A model generated the notes under the pieces. That model did no database searches. It was not told the origin of the DNA and saw only the letters and a list, made by a program, of their open reading frames with translations. A stretch of DNA of 64,000 nt from JAVZOV01 sp049976445 (lineage in GTDB: Archaea > Thermoproteota > Thermoprotei > Gearchaeales > WAQG01), in NCBI GenBank assembly GCA_049976445.1, contig JBMFIF010000003.1, positions 6,013 through 70,012 on the forward strand, read 5' to 3'. A program made the translations under genes and the position numbers. Of the stretch, positions 26,540-35,884 are shown one piece after another. Numbering within the stretch: the first letter of the stretch is position 1; each line of letters starts with the position of its first letter.

Positions 26540-27694
26540 TTGTCTGAAGTAAAGGACTTGTATAAAGGGAAGATATTAATACTCTGTGTTGACAGGGATA
26601 ATGATTTAGGTGTGAATACTGGTATAAAAACGCCAGTAATAGGTCGTGAATCAAATTTAAGTGCTGCAACTAATTTTGCTATAGTATCACCTGAGGATTC
26701 TGATGTAAATACTATGTTTTCTGCAATAAAACTTTATGATAGATTGGTCAGAATTTTAGGTAAGGAGAATTGTGAAATTGCCTGTATAACAGGTCTTCCT
26801 GAGGAGGGTATTGAAGCTGACATTAAAATAAGTAAGGAGTTAGACGAGGTATTAAGAGTGTTTAAAGCCGATGGTGTAATATTAGTAAGTGATGGTGTAT
26901 CTGATGAGAGTGTTGTACCAATAATTACATCAAAAGTACCAATAATCTCAGTTTCCAGAGTCATCGTTCAGCAATCTCAAAGTGTAGAAGAGATATACAC
27001 TATAATTACTAGATATATAAAGAGGTTAACTGAGGATCCTAGTACAAGAAGAATACTATTAGGTGTTCCGAGCATAATAATAATTTTATATAGTATTTTT
27101 TATGTGATGGGCTTTGTTAATTATTTTTGGGTTATAGCAGAATTTATTGTTGGAATTATAGGATTAATTAAAGCTTTTCAAATTGATAAAGCATTATATG
27201 AAAGTTGGGAAAATGCTCATACTATAGTTGTTTCAGCAGCATTAAGTCTTATTCTTATAGTGACTGGGTTTTATATTGGTTTCCTGGGGATAACAACTTA
27301 TTTATCACATGTAGGGAATCAAAATATATCAAATACGGTACTAGTTGGGATATTTATCACAGAACGATTAGGCCAACCATTTTCTTCAAGTGATTTGATA
27401 ATAGCAGGGCTCATAATTTTAATGTTAGGAAGATTTATTACAAAATTTATTAAACATGCTCCAGGCATTATGCATGGTGCATGGCATGAAATTGTGAGCA
27501 TCTCATTTCTAATAACATTGAAATTTGTGATCGATACTTTAGGTGAAATATTAACTCAAAGGACAATATTTCCATCAGAAATACTCATACCACTCATCTT
27601 AAATAGAGTTGCATTAAGTTTCGCAATAACAGTGCTATTAACTATATTGTTTATATCTTATGAACGTGTTCAACGTATTAGAGTTTCATCATAA
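26540..27694 (+). CDS. DUF373-family membrane protein
   Basis: 384 residues. A cytosolic N-terminal domain (about 1-150) has the family motif ILCVDRDNDLGVNTGIKTPV and ADGVILVSDGVSDESV. It is followed by about seven hydrophobic helices (from LLGVPSIIIILYSIFYVMGF onward). The family is archaeal and uncharacterised. The start is TTG 26540. A MITE is inserted 16 bp after its stop codon, so its transcript end may have been altered. Confidence 0.88.
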   Translation: MSEVKDLYKGKILILCVDRDNDLGVNTGIKTPVIGRESNLSAATNFAIVSPEDSDVNTMFSAIKLYDRLVRILGKENCEIACITGLPEEGIEADIKISKELDEVLRVFKADGVILVSDGVSDESVVPIITSKVPIISVSRVIVQQSQSVEEIYTIITRYIKRLTEDPSTRRILLGVPSIIIILYSIFYVMGFVNYFWVIAEFIVGIIGLIKAFQIDKALYESWENAHTIVVSAALSLILIVTGFYIGFLGITTYLSHVGNQNISNTVLVGIFITERLGQPFSSSDLIIAGLIILMLGRFITKFIKHAPGIMHGAWHEIVSISFLITLKFVIDTLGEILTQRTIFPSEILIPLILNRVALSFAITVLLTILFISYERVQRIRVSS

Positions 27695-27710
27695 TATAAT
27701 GCATAAAAAG

Positions 27711-27912
27711 TGCTTTGTTGCATAATTTTGATATATTTTTGATGAGCTTTTCATGTTGAGTATTCTTGTGTGTTGAGAGTTTGATGATGTTTTCTCACAA
27801 TTTTAAAACACTCCTAACTAGCATACATCAAACCACATCAGTAAGCATCATGAGATTGGAGGAAATGTGTGAAACGCTCCATAAAACTACGCACGAATTA
27901 TGCAACAAAGCA
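27711..27912. mobile_element. 202-bp MITE with IS6-like ends
   Basis: Perfect 17-bp terminal inverted repeats: TGCTTTGTTGCATAATT at 27711-27727 and its exact reverse complement at 27896-27912. The element is flanked by the 8-bp direct repeat ATAAAAAG (27703-27710 and 27913-27920), a target-site duplication of IS6-family length. The interior has no transposase frame. The same 17 bp starts the insertion sequence at 63843, so that IS is the likely source of transposase. The perfect ends and duplication suggest recent mobility. Confidence 0.93.
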
Positions 27913-27928
27913 ATAAAAAGAAAATTTA

Positions 27929-29020
27929 TTAATATAGATCGCGTGGAAAATGTGAAAGCAGTTGATAACCATTTTTAGTTATTAAAACATCCTCTTCTAT
28001 ACGTATTCCTCCAAATCCAGGAATATAAATGCCCGGTTCAATAGTTACAACATTATATTCTTCAATGATATCATCACTTATTGAGTTTAGTGTTGGGTAC
28101 TCATGTACTGCTAAACCAATACCATGTCCAAGTCCATGTGTAAAATATTCACCATAACCTTTCCTTTCTATTATTTGTCTAGCAGCCTTATCAATTTCTG
28201 AGACTTTCACATTAGGTGAAATAGCTTTAAGTGCTTGCTCGATTGCATCATTAATAATTTGATATAATTCTATTTCTTTTTCACCTGGCTTACCAACTAT
28301 AAATGTTCTTGTTAAATCTGCACAATATCCATTCACACGAGCACCTAAATCTACTACAACCAATTCTCCACTTTTTAAAATTTTGTTAGATGATGAACCG
28401 TGCGGATATGCTCCTCTTACTCCTGAAGCTACTATTGGTATAAAGGCTATCCATTCTGCACCATTATTAATCATTTCTGAAATGACCGCGTTCATTATTT
28501 CGATCTCTTTAACACCTTCCATAATCATATCCTTTGCAACGTTTAATGCCTGCTCTGTAATAGTAATTGCTCTTATTATGTTCTCTAATTCCAATAGATC
28601 TTTTTTAGATCTTATATAAGCTATTGTATTAGATATATCCTTTATATTAATTCCTTCATTACTGGAAAAACGTTGTAACATTATATATGAAAATTTTAAT
28701 CCTTCAATTCCAAGTCTTTTTATATTTTTTGTTCTAATATACGATGAAATTTCACTAAAAGCCGAAACATTACGTGATATTTCTACAACATCGCCTAATA
28801 CTGCCTCATCTCTTGCCTGATTAATTTCTAATTTTGGGGCAAAAATAACCACACTACCATCATTACCGATAAATGCATAAAGGGAGCGCTCGCTGCTTAC
28901 CAACTTTAAACCTGTAAAATATTGAACAGATGCGGGATCTATCAAAAGAGCACCATCAACAGAAGTTTTACTCATCTCGGTTATTAATTTTTCTACTCGC
29001 TTTTTATAATAAGCTTTCAT
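27929..29020 (-). CDS. M24-family metallopeptidase (Xaa-Pro dipeptidase/aminopeptidase P-like)
   Basis: 363 residues with creatinase-like N-terminal domain and pita-bread C-terminal domain. All five metal ligands are visible: two Asp in VVDLGARVNGYCADLTRTF, His in HGLGHGIGLAVHEYP, Glu in TIEPGIYIPG and Glu in GGIRIEEDVLI. It probably cleaves X-Pro dipeptides in the cytosol. ATG 29020 is preferred to GTG 29029. The MITE target duplication ends 8 bp beyond its stop codon; the coding region is intact. Confidence 0.93.
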   Translation of the reverse strand: MKAYYKKRVEKLITEMSKTSVDGALLIDPASVQYFTGLKLVSSERSLYAFIGNDGSVVIFAPKLEINQARDEAVLGDVVEISRNVSAFSEISSYIRTKNIKRLGIEGLKFSYIMLQRFSSNEGINIKDISNTIAYIRSKKDLLELENIIRAITITEQALNVAKDMIMEGVKEIEIMNAVISEMINNGAEWIAFIPIVASGVRGAYPHGSSSNKILKSGELVVVDLGARVNGYCADLTRTFIVGKPGEKEIELYQIINDAIEQALKAISPNVKVSEIDKAARQIIERKGYGEYFTHGLGHGIGLAVHEYPTLNSISDDIIEEYNVVTIEPGIYIPGFGGIRIEEDVLITKNGYQLLSHFPRDLY

Positions 29021-29262
29021 ATTCACCAACCAATTTTTAATGCATAAACTCTAACTATTAAATATAACACTAAATTTTGTAGTTTATTCAAAGGAATTAT
29101 CTTAAATATTTTTGATTTCAATAATTTAAATAATTTAAGTTTATCGGTAGTTTTCACTTAAAAACATTAGATGAAGATTCCGTAATGAAGTGTTATGCGA
29201 TAATCTTCTTTTTGAAGCATAAAGTTTATATTAATACCTTAAGATTTTAACTAAGAGAATCC

Positions 29263-29655
29263 ATGGGTGTTTGGCATTCAAACGATTTGGTTAAACCAAG
29301 TGGTGGAAAAAAGAGCTCAAGCAGAAAAAGAAGACGCTATGAAGCTGGTAGTCCACCTATTGAAACTATTCTGGGTAAAGAGACAGAACTTATTAAGAGT
29401 AGGGGTATGGGCGGAAATTATAAATTTAAGCTCAAGGTTGCAGAATCAATAAACGTATCTGATCCAAAAACAGGCAAAACTGTTAAAGAAAAAATAATAG
29501 GGTTTGTGAATAATCCATCATCAACTGATTACAATCGACGAGGCGTAATAACTAAAGGAACTGTTCTGAAAACTAAGTTAGGACTTGTAAAAGTTACCTC
29601 AAGGCCTGGGCAGCATGGAATACTAAATGGTATTCTTATTGAGCAGCCTGAGTAA
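29263..29655 (+). CDS. rps8e: 30S ribosomal protein S8e
   Basis: 130 residues. MGVWHSNDLVKPSGGKKSS, the arginine-rich RKRRRYEAGSPP, and GNYKFKLKVAESINVSDP match archaeal S8e throughout. It is followed after 1 bp by SRP19, a common archaeal order. The TATA-like run lies about 30 bp upstream in the AT-rich gap. Confidence 0.97.
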   Translation: MGVWHSNDLVKPSGGKKSSSRKRRRYEAGSPPIETILGKETELIKSRGMGGNYKFKLKVAESINVSDPKTGKTVKEKIIGFVNNPSSTDYNRRGVITKGTVLKTKLGLVKVTSRPGQHGILNGILIEQPE

Positions 29656-29656
29656 A

Positions 29657-29965
29657 ATGCCAAAAAGAGATTATATAATATTATGGCCATCGTATTTTGA
29701 TTTAAGTAAAACAAGAAGTAATGGTCGTAGATTACCAAGAAGATATTGTGTTGATAAACCAAGCTTAAGCGAACTTGAAGAAGCAATTAAATCACTAAAT
29801 CTTGAATTTACTGTTGAAAAAGATCATGCTTATCCTAGATCATGGTGGGAAAGTGGTAGGATTATTATAAAGAAAAATAATTTAAAAAAATCTGAAATAT
29901 TAAAACTAATCGCATCAAACTTAATTAAGATACGACAAAAAAGATTGACTGGTAAAAGCTTATAA
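29657..29965 (+). CDS. srp19: Signal recognition particle protein SRP19
   Basis: 102 residues from ATG 29657. IILWPSYFDLSKTRSNGRRL, then RRYCVDKPSLSELEEAI and KDHAYPRSWWESGRIII, are the standard SRP19 blocks that clamp helices 6 and 8 of 7S RNA. The upstream in-frame ATG at 29627 lies inside S8e and is rejected. No 7S RNA gene was found here. Confidence 0.95.
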   Translation: MPKRDYIILWPSYFDLSKTRSNGRRLPRRYCVDKPSLSELEEAIKSLNLEFTVEKDHAYPRSWWESGRIIIKKNNLKKSEILKLIASNLIKIRQKRLTGKSL

Positions 29966-30121
29966 TTATTAAAAATTTTAACCCTTATGAATATTTATAC
30001 AATAAATGATGATTTAAATGGTATTTTATCAATAGCTGTTTTTGTGAAAATGTTAAGGTTTAATACTCAGTTTTTATATAACTAATAATTAGTGACCTTA
30101 AGTTAGCTAGAGGTGTAATGC

Positions 30122-30379
30122 ATGAAAAAGCTCGGCAGAGTACTACGTATTACAAAGACTGGGCATGTAATAGTTGAACCAGAGGATTCTGATATTCCGC
30201 ATCAGAGCCTCGAAGTGTTTGATGATAAACTTAAGGTTGTTGGGAAAATTTATGACATTATTGGACCAGTTAATTCTCCTTTTATATCAATCAAATTAAA
30301 CCCTAATTATAGAAATCCTGAGAAAATTATAGATAAGTATGTATATGTAATTTCATTACCATCGAGGAGATCAAAATGA
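30122..30379 (+). CDS. gar1: H/ACA RNP protein Gar1
   Basis: 85 residues. Single beta-barrel with LGRVLRITKTGHVIVEPE, VFDDKLKVVGKIYDIIGPVN and YVYVISLPSRRSK. It binds Cbf5 in pseudouridine-guide RNPs. AGAGGTG sits 6-12 bp before the ATG, and the gene overlaps TFB by 4 bp; gar1-tfb linkage is widespread in archaea. Confidence 0.95.
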   Translation: MKKLGRVLRITKTGHVIVEPEDSDIPHQSLEVFDDKLKVVGKIYDIIGPVNSPFISIKLNPNYRNPEKIIDKYVYVISLPSRRSK

Positions 30380-31296
30380 TCACTTCACAAGATAAATGTA
30401 CAGTTTGTGGTAGCAGAAATATAATACGGGATGAGAGAGGACAGTTAATATGCCGTGATTGCGGAACTGTAATAGATTCAAGAATCACAGTATCAAACTA
30501 TAGGATAACTGAGAGTCAGCTAAGCGGTGAGGGTCAGGGTCCACCTAGAAATATAATGTATCCACCATCGATTTCTGGTACTCTTATTAGTTTAGATAAT
30601 AGGTATATTGAAAATAGAAGAGTTTCTTTAAAAGAAAAGCGAGGTCTTCAAAGACTTCGTAGACTGCAATCAAAAATGCAATTGATGAGAAGGCATGAAA
30701 GACATTTATCAAGAATTCTAAGCGAGATACAAACAATTGTAAATCAATTAAAACTTCCACATCAAGTTGAGGAAAATGCATCATACATTTATCGTGAGTA
30801 TATGAAAAAGAAGGGTACATCAAAAAGTAGAAGTATACGTGGTGCAGCAGCAGCAGCGGTTTTTATGGCATCTCGATTAACTGAGAACCCGGTTACTATA
30901 GAAGAATTGTCAAAAAACATTCACGTATCTAAACGTGATATTAATAAATGTTATAAAATCTTACGATATGCTATTTCTGAACTTAAGCCTGATCTTGTTA
31001 AGAAACTTCATGGTTCTCCAGAGCATTTTGTTGCTCAAATAGTTTCTCGTCTTAATTTACCTATTGAAGTTCAAGCTAAAGCAAAGGAAATTCTCAAAAA
31101 CGCAAGTAAAATAGGTATAATGTCCGGTAAAGAACCTCAAGGATTAGCTGCGGCTGCAGTATACATAGCTAGTATACTGACAAATAACAAAAGGACACAA
31201 CGTGAAATAGCTGAGGCTGCTCGTATCACAGAAGTCACTATTAGAAATCGTTATAAAGAACTTATGAGTGCATTAGATATAAAGTATTCAATGTAA
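30376..31296 (+). CDS. tfb: Transcription initiation factor TFB
   Basis: 306 residues. N-terminal zinc ribbon (CTVCGSRNII ... CRDCGTVI), B-finger/reader, then two cyclin folds (one with SIRGAAAAAVFMASRLT, the other with PQGLAAAAVYIASILT) and DNA-recognition helix TEVTIRNRYKEL. This is the canonical TFB of the window, in contrast to the diverged copy at 50579. It sits in an operon: gar1, tfb, TFE-beta, rlmE. Confidence 0.97.
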   Translation: MITSQDKCTVCGSRNIIRDERGQLICRDCGTVIDSRITVSNYRITESQLSGEGQGPPRNIMYPPSISGTLISLDNRYIENRRVSLKEKRGLQRLRRLQSKMQLMRRHERHLSRILSEIQTIVNQLKLPHQVEENASYIYREYMKKKGTSKSRSIRGAAAAAVFMASRLTENPVTIEELSKNIHVSKRDINKCYKILRYAISELKPDLVKKLHGSPEHFVAQIVSRLNLPIEVQAKAKEILKNASKIGIMSGKEPQGLAAAAVYIASILTNNKRTQREIAEAARITEVTIRNRYKELMSALDIKYSM

Positions 31297-31306
31297 GGTG
31301 AGGGTT

Positions 31307-31714
31307 ATGAGCGAGAAAAAAGTACCAAGTATTGAAGAACTGGTGGAAAAAGCTATGGAACTAATAAAAAGTTCAGAGAACGGTACAATGGTTCAAAGTG
31401 AATTGTGGAAACGATTAGGAATTGATAGCAAACGTGGTTCACGACTTGTTCAACGCCTTCTACTTGAAAATAGGATAGCAAGAACTAGCATTGTAATAAA
31501 AGGTCATAAGACGTTCGTTTTAACACCTGTAAAAAGAGAGGTACGGATAGTACCATTTGATATTTTGGCAAGTGTACCATGTTTTACTTGTCCAGAATTA
31601 AGCAGGTGTGGTCAAGGTTATTTTGTAAATCCCTTTGACTGCCTTCTTATTGGAGGATGGCTTGATAAATCAGCCAAAGAGCAGCAAAAAGAAATAAAAG
31701 AACACCAAGGTTAA
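31307..31714 (+). CDS. TFE-beta (RPC39-like winged helix with Fe-S cysteines)
   Basis: 135 residues. A winged-helix domain (about 20-85, with KRGSRLVQRLLLENRIART) is followed by four cysteines in PCFTCPELSRCGQGYFVNPFDC, the pattern that holds a 4Fe-4S cluster in TFE-beta and in the Pol III subunit RPC39. TFE-beta pairs with TFE-alpha in many TACK archaea. ATG 31307 is 5 bp below AGGTGAGGG. Placement behind TFB supports the role. Confidence 0.9.
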   Translation: MSEKKVPSIEELVEKAMELIKSSENGTMVQSELWKRLGIDSKRGSRLVQRLLLENRIARTSIVIKGHKTFVLTPVKREVRIVPFDILASVPCFTCPELSRCGQGYFVNPFDCLLIGGWLDKSAKEQQKEIKEHQG

Positions 31715-31719
31715 AGGCG

Positions 31720-32334
31720 ATGAAAAAAGAACGAAAAGATGGTTATTATTGGATGGCAAAACGTGAAGGTTTTAGATCTAGAGCAGCATATAAATTATTA
31801 CAGATAAATAGACGCTTTCATGTTATGAAGCCAGGAGATAAAGTAATCGATCTTGGTGCTGCGCCAGGAGGATGGACTCAGGTTGCTAGATTAATTGTAG
31901 GTGAATCTGGGTTTATTCTATCAATAGATATTAATGATTTTGAACCATTACCTTATGAAAATGTAAAGATCTTAAACTTGGATATAACTGATGAAAATGC
32001 ATCTGAACAAATACTTAAAAGACTTAAGGATAAAGCAGATGTAGTCCTATGCGATGCCGCACCTAAAGTTTCTGGAATCTGGGATCTTGATCATCAACGA
32101 CAATTAAGATTAGTTGAAGCTGCCTTACGGATTGCATATAATGTACTTAAGAGTAATGGAAATTTTGTAACAAAAATTTTTGAAGGCGCTGAGTCAAAAC
32201 AAATTGTTAATAAGGCAAAGGAACTTTTTAAGCAGGTATATCTTCATAGACCACCTGCAACAAGATCAAGCAGTTCTGAAATATATTTAATTTGCAAAGG
32301 ATTTTTAGGAAAAATTAAGGAGAAACAAGTATAA
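31720..32334 (+). CDS. rlmE: RlmE/FtsJ-family rRNA 2'-O-methyltransferase
   Basis: 204 residues. SAM site VIDLGAAPGGWTQVA; the K-D-K-E tetrad is seen as K in RSRAAYKL, D in VVLCDAAPK, K in NFVTKIFEG and E in SSSEIYLICKG. It methylates the A-loop uridine of 23S rRNA in bacteria; the archaeal target is inferred. It lacks the TRAM domain that some archaeal relatives have. It ends the tfb operon. Confidence 0.94.
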   Translation: MKKERKDGYYWMAKREGFRSRAAYKLLQINRRFHVMKPGDKVIDLGAAPGGWTQVARLIVGESGFILSIDINDFEPLPYENVKILNLDITDENASEQILKRLKDKADVVLCDAAPKVSGIWDLDHQRQLRLVEAALRIAYNVLKSNGNFVTKIFEGAESKQIVNKAKELFKQVYLHRPPATRSSSSEIYLICKGFLGKIKEKQV

Positions 32335-32480
32335 TTTGCCTTTAAAAAGTGATATTTTTCTTAACATTCTTGAAAAATGATTTTATCACAAACTTGCTAC
32401 TAGAAATTCATACGATTCCCCTGCCGCTGAAGGTCAAAGCTTTCATTTTTTATGACTTACATTTCTGTACAATTAATAAG

Positions 32481-33617
32481 TTACATTTTTTTAATGATTT
32501 CTAACAATTTTAAAAATGGAGCGTCAGTTTTTATGCCTTTTGGGTGAAAGTGTGTACGTGATGCTTTAAATCCATTTTCAGTAAGCTGTTTTATTACCGA
32601 TTCTATTGAAATTGATGAAATTTTATGTTTTTCTGACATGGAATCTAATTGATAATACGTTGGTGGCATATCAGCTTCATTAGCTAATGTGTTAACAAGT
32701 CTTCCTTCGTATGAGGATAATTTATAATCTGATTTGTTAATTATTTCTGCAACATTTTTAATGAAATTTGCGTTACCTAGTGGTCCAAGCCACAAAATAC
32801 CTGCATATTCTAATTGAGAACCACAATGAGGGCAAATTGAAGGAAGAGTTGGTATAATTCCTTTTTTAGGATTTCTCCATAAACAATTGCGGCAATATGA
32901 TATATAGCCTAAATTTGAAAGGCTTTCATCTAGAATATGTGTTTTCATATGTAATCTTATAAATATTCTTATATAATGGCGTGTTACATGACTTAAAAGT
33001 GGTTCTATACCAAAGCCATAAATTGCTGATATTCTAGCAAGGTAACCAAGTATAATACGTACTGCTGTTTCATGACAAAATTCATTCTTGAGCGGTATTG
33101 ATTGATATCTTCTTAGACATGATTTACCATGAACACCACATAGAGGTGCTACATCAGTATGCGATATTCCTAATAATCCACCATTTCTAATCGCTTTTAT
33201 TGCAGCATGAATGAATCTTATTGGAGAACCAAAAGGATCTAAATCTATTACATCGAATCTTTTACCCTTTACACTATAATTCGATAGTAAAATGCTGGCA
33301 TCAGTATTAAAAATCTCTACTTTATCTTCAACACGTAATCTTTTAACATTTTCCTTAATGTTTAAGTATGCGTCTTTAGATATATCATTTAGACATAATT
33401 TATCTACACCATTAGTCTCTATTAAATATCTTAATCCTCTAATACCTGTTGCAGCAAGAGGTTCGCATATCTTTAATTTTTTACCAATCAAGTTATAATA
33501 TGCCTCAATAACACTTACCGATATGTCTCTTGATAATTCCATAAACTTATTATAAAATACTCCAGGAAATACTACTATGTTTACTTTACCTTCATTTACT
33601 ATGTTATACTCACTCAT
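32481..33617 (-). CDS. trm1: tRNA (guanine26-N2)-dimethyltransferase Trm1
   Basis: 378 residues. CEPLAATGIRGLRYL (SAM binding), DLDPFGSPIRF (catalytic loop), GISHTDVAPLCG, and a zinc site in the C-terminal part (CRNCLW with CPHCGSQ). It dimethylates G26. It is convergent with rlmE; the 146-bp gap between them contains a GC-rich patch near 32420-32440 discussed in the findings. Confidence 0.95.
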   Translation of the reverse strand: MSEYNIVNEGKVNIVVFPGVFYNKFMELSRDISVSVIEAYYNLIGKKLKICEPLAATGIRGLRYLIETNGVDKLCLNDISKDAYLNIKENVKRLRVEDKVEIFNTDASILLSNYSVKGKRFDVIDLDPFGSPIRFIHAAIKAIRNGGLLGISHTDVAPLCGVHGKSCLRRYQSIPLKNEFCHETAVRIILGYLARISAIYGFGIEPLLSHVTRHYIRIFIRLHMKTHILDESLSNLGYISYCRNCLWRNPKKGIIPTLPSICPHCGSQLEYAGILWLGPLGNANFIKNVAEIINKSDYKLSSYEGRLVNTLANEADMPPTYYQLDSMSEKHKISSISIESVIKQLTENGFKASRTHFHPKGIKTDAPFLKLLEIIKKM

Positions 33618-33700
33618 GCCAATCTTTAATAGCTACAGTTTTTAAAATAACTAACGCTCAAAATATTTCCCTAAAGACTGCAACTAGTACTGTATGGTAT

Positions 33701-33727
33701 CTTCTAAAACTTTTATATTTTTAGAAG
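33701..33727. repeat. Perfect 9-bp inverted repeat
   Basis: CTTCTAAAA and TTTTAGAAG are separated by 9 bp (CTTTTATAT) in the 200-bp gap between the divergent trm1 and THEP1 genes. The AT-rich loop overlaps a plausible TATA region. It could be an operator or a short RNA hairpin. No second copy was noticed. Confidence 0.5.
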
Positions 33728-33819
33728 AAAGAGTGTTATTTCATCAGAAATAGTATCCGTTTAATCCTAGACCTTGGTCTTGTACTTAAATCTTAATATA
33801 GTCCTCTTTTAATATTTAT

Positions 33820-34368
33820 GTGGGAATGTACTATTTTCTTACTGGAACTCCTGGGGTTGGGAAGACCACGGCCATAGTAAAAATAATAAACCTATTAAAA
33901 GAACAAAACATCAAAGTAGGAGGATTTATAACAAAAGAATTGCGAAGTGGTTTTATTCGTATTGGATTTGAAGTAGAAGATGTTATGAGTGGTAATAAAG
34001 GAATTTTAGCAATCTCTACTGAAAGTGGTGAACCTCGTATAGGAAAATATCATGTTAGAATAAAGGAATTTGAGGATATAAGTATAAGAGCAATAGAAAA
34101 TGCTATGTTGAATGCGGATGTAATAGTATGTGACGAGATAGGTCCTATGGAATTATTGTCAAATAAGTTCGTTAAACTTATTGAACAAGTGTTAGAAACA
34201 GATAAAAATGTTATTGGTACTGTACATTGGAAAGCAAACCATCCATTGATTAAAAAAATTCGGAATATTGGTAAAATAATAGAAATTACATATTATAATA
34301 GGAATGAAATACCTAATATTATAGTAAAAGAAGTAATTAACAATATGCGGGGTGTAAAAAATGAATGA
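33820..34368 (+). CDS. THEP1-type nucleoside-triphosphatase
   Basis: 182 residues. Walker A LTGTPGVGKTTAI and Walker B VIVCDEIGPMELLS, then VIGTVHWKANHPLI, as in the THEP1/NTPCR family, which hydrolyses NTPs with broad specificity. The start is GTG 33820 or ATG 33826, probably leaderless. It overlaps AMP phosphorylase by 8 bp. Confidence 0.92.
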   Translation: MGMYYFLTGTPGVGKTTAIVKIINLLKEQNIKVGGFITKELRSGFIRIGFEVEDVMSGNKGILAISTESGEPRIGKYHVRIKEFEDISIRAIENAMLNADVIVCDEIGPMELLSNKFVKLIEQVLETDKNVIGTVHWKANHPLIKKIRNIGKIIEITYYNRNEIPNIIVKEVINNMRGVKNE

Positions 34369-35878
34369 TCTAATAGCTAAGATTCTCGATATACATGGTG
34401 TTGGCTATAAAATCTGTGTGCTTCATTCAAAAAATGCAGCAGATATGGATCTTAAACCACGAGATCGTATTACGTTAAATTATGGTGGTATGGGAACAAA
34501 TTTCATTCTTGATATCACAGATACCATAGTGAAACCTGGTGAAGTTGGTATACCAAGAGAAATTGCATACAATCTTGGCATAGTAGATGGGGCTCTTGTT
34601 AAAATATCACCTTCATCACCACCTGTTTCTATAAGTTATATAAAGAAAAAGATGCAAGGAGCTGCATTATCAAAAGATGAAATAGAGAGCATAGTAAGGG
34701 ACTCAGTAAATTATGAATTAACGGAATTGGAGATTGCTGCATTTCTTATGGCTGAGCAATTTGTTGGTATGAATCTTGATGAGATTGTTTATTTAACAGA
34801 AGCAATGGTTAATACAGGAGAAAGAATACACTTTGATGAACCGGTTTATGATGTTCACAGTGTTGGTGGGGTTCCAGGAAATTCTAAGGCATCGATACTA
34901 ATAGTTCCAATTGTTGCGTCTGCAGGTATACTAATTCCGAAGACGAGTAGTAGAGCGATAACTTCCCCTGCAGGAACTGCTGATACCATGGAAGTTTTAG
35001 CAAGAGTTGATTTGACCCCACGTGAGGTCAAAGAGGTAGCACTAAAGACTCGTGGAGTACTAGTTTGGGGTGGGCGATTAAATCTAGCACCAGCGGATGA
35101 TATTTATGTAAGGATAGAGCATATTCTAGGTATAGATCCAGAACCTCAGATGGTTGCAAGTATATTATCTAAAAAATTAGCTATGGATGCTAAGTTTGTA
35201 CTTATAGACTTGCCAGTAGGTCCTAAGGCAAAGGTCGAAAGTATGGATGATGCAAAAAGGCTCGCTCGTTTATTATCTGACGTTGCTGAGCGTCTTAACA
35301 TGAATGTAAAATGCGCAATAACGTATGGAGGACAACCATTAGGATATACTGTAGGACCTGCATTAGAGGCACGTGAAGCGCTTGAGGCATTAGAAGGTAA
35401 AGGATCTATGAGTTTGGTTGAGAAAGCCCTTTCATTAGCTGGCCTTATAATAGAAGCTGCTAACATTGTTCCAAAAGGTTCAGGTTATAATACGGCAAAA
35501 GATATTTTAACCTCTGGTAAAGCGTTAAAAAAGCTTAGAGAAATTATCAGTGCCCAGGGTGGTAATCCAAACATAAGACCCGATGAGATACCTATAGGTG
35601 ATAAAACAATTAGTCTTTATGCTCCAATTGATGGGTATGTTACTGGCATTGATAATTCAGCAATTACTGCTATTGCAAGAGCTGCAGGGGCGCCATCCGA
35701 TAAAGGTGCAGGTGTAAGATTATATTATAAGGCCGGGTACAAGGTTAAGAAGGGTGAGCCTATATTAACAATACATGCAGAGAATAATATAAAGTTGAAC
35801 AATGCATACATGCTAGCTCAACGTTTAAGACCAATAATCATTGAAGGCATGCTATTAGGAACATTTCCAGAGGAGTGA
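34361..35878 (+). CDS. deoA: AMP phosphorylase (archaeal DeoA)
   Basis: 505 residues. An archaeal ~85-residue N-terminal domain precedes the pyrimidine-phosphorylase core with VHSVGGVPGNSKA, TSSRAITSPAGTADTME and GRLNLAPADDI. It turns AMP and phosphate into ribose-1,5-bisphosphate, which with R15P isomerase and RuBisCO feeds the archaeal pentose-bisphosphate pathway. Neither partner is in the window. It is coupled to the THEP1 NTPase upstream and RNase HII downstream. Confidence 0.94.
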   Translation: MNDLIAKILDIHGVGYKICVLHSKNAADMDLKPRDRITLNYGGMGTNFILDITDTIVKPGEVGIPREIAYNLGIVDGALVKISPSSPPVSISYIKKKMQGAALSKDEIESIVRDSVNYELTELEIAAFLMAEQFVGMNLDEIVYLTEAMVNTGERIHFDEPVYDVHSVGGVPGNSKASILIVPIVASAGILIPKTSSRAITSPAGTADTMEVLARVDLTPREVKEVALKTRGVLVWGGRLNLAPADDIYVRIEHILGIDPEPQMVASILSKKLAMDAKFVLIDLPVGPKAKVESMDDAKRLARLLSDVAERLNMNVKCAITYGGQPLGYTVGPALEAREALEALEGKGSMSLVEKALSLAGLIIEAANIVPKGSGYNTAKDILTSGKALKKLREIISAQGGNPNIRPDEIPIGDKTISLYAPIDGYVTGIDNSAITAIARAAGAPSDKGAGVRLYYKAGYKVKKGEPILTIHAENNIKLNNAYMLAQRLRPIIIEGMLLGTFPEE

Positions 35879-35884
35879 AAATAT

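Noticed and set aside
27766..27978. 70-residue plus-strand frame over the MITE
   Set aside because: It runs across the right terminal repeat and into the M24 gene's antisense; composition is not protein-like.
34361..35878. Complete AMP-RuBisCO pathway
   Set aside because: Only AMP phosphorylase is present; neither R15P isomerase nor RuBisCO is in the window.
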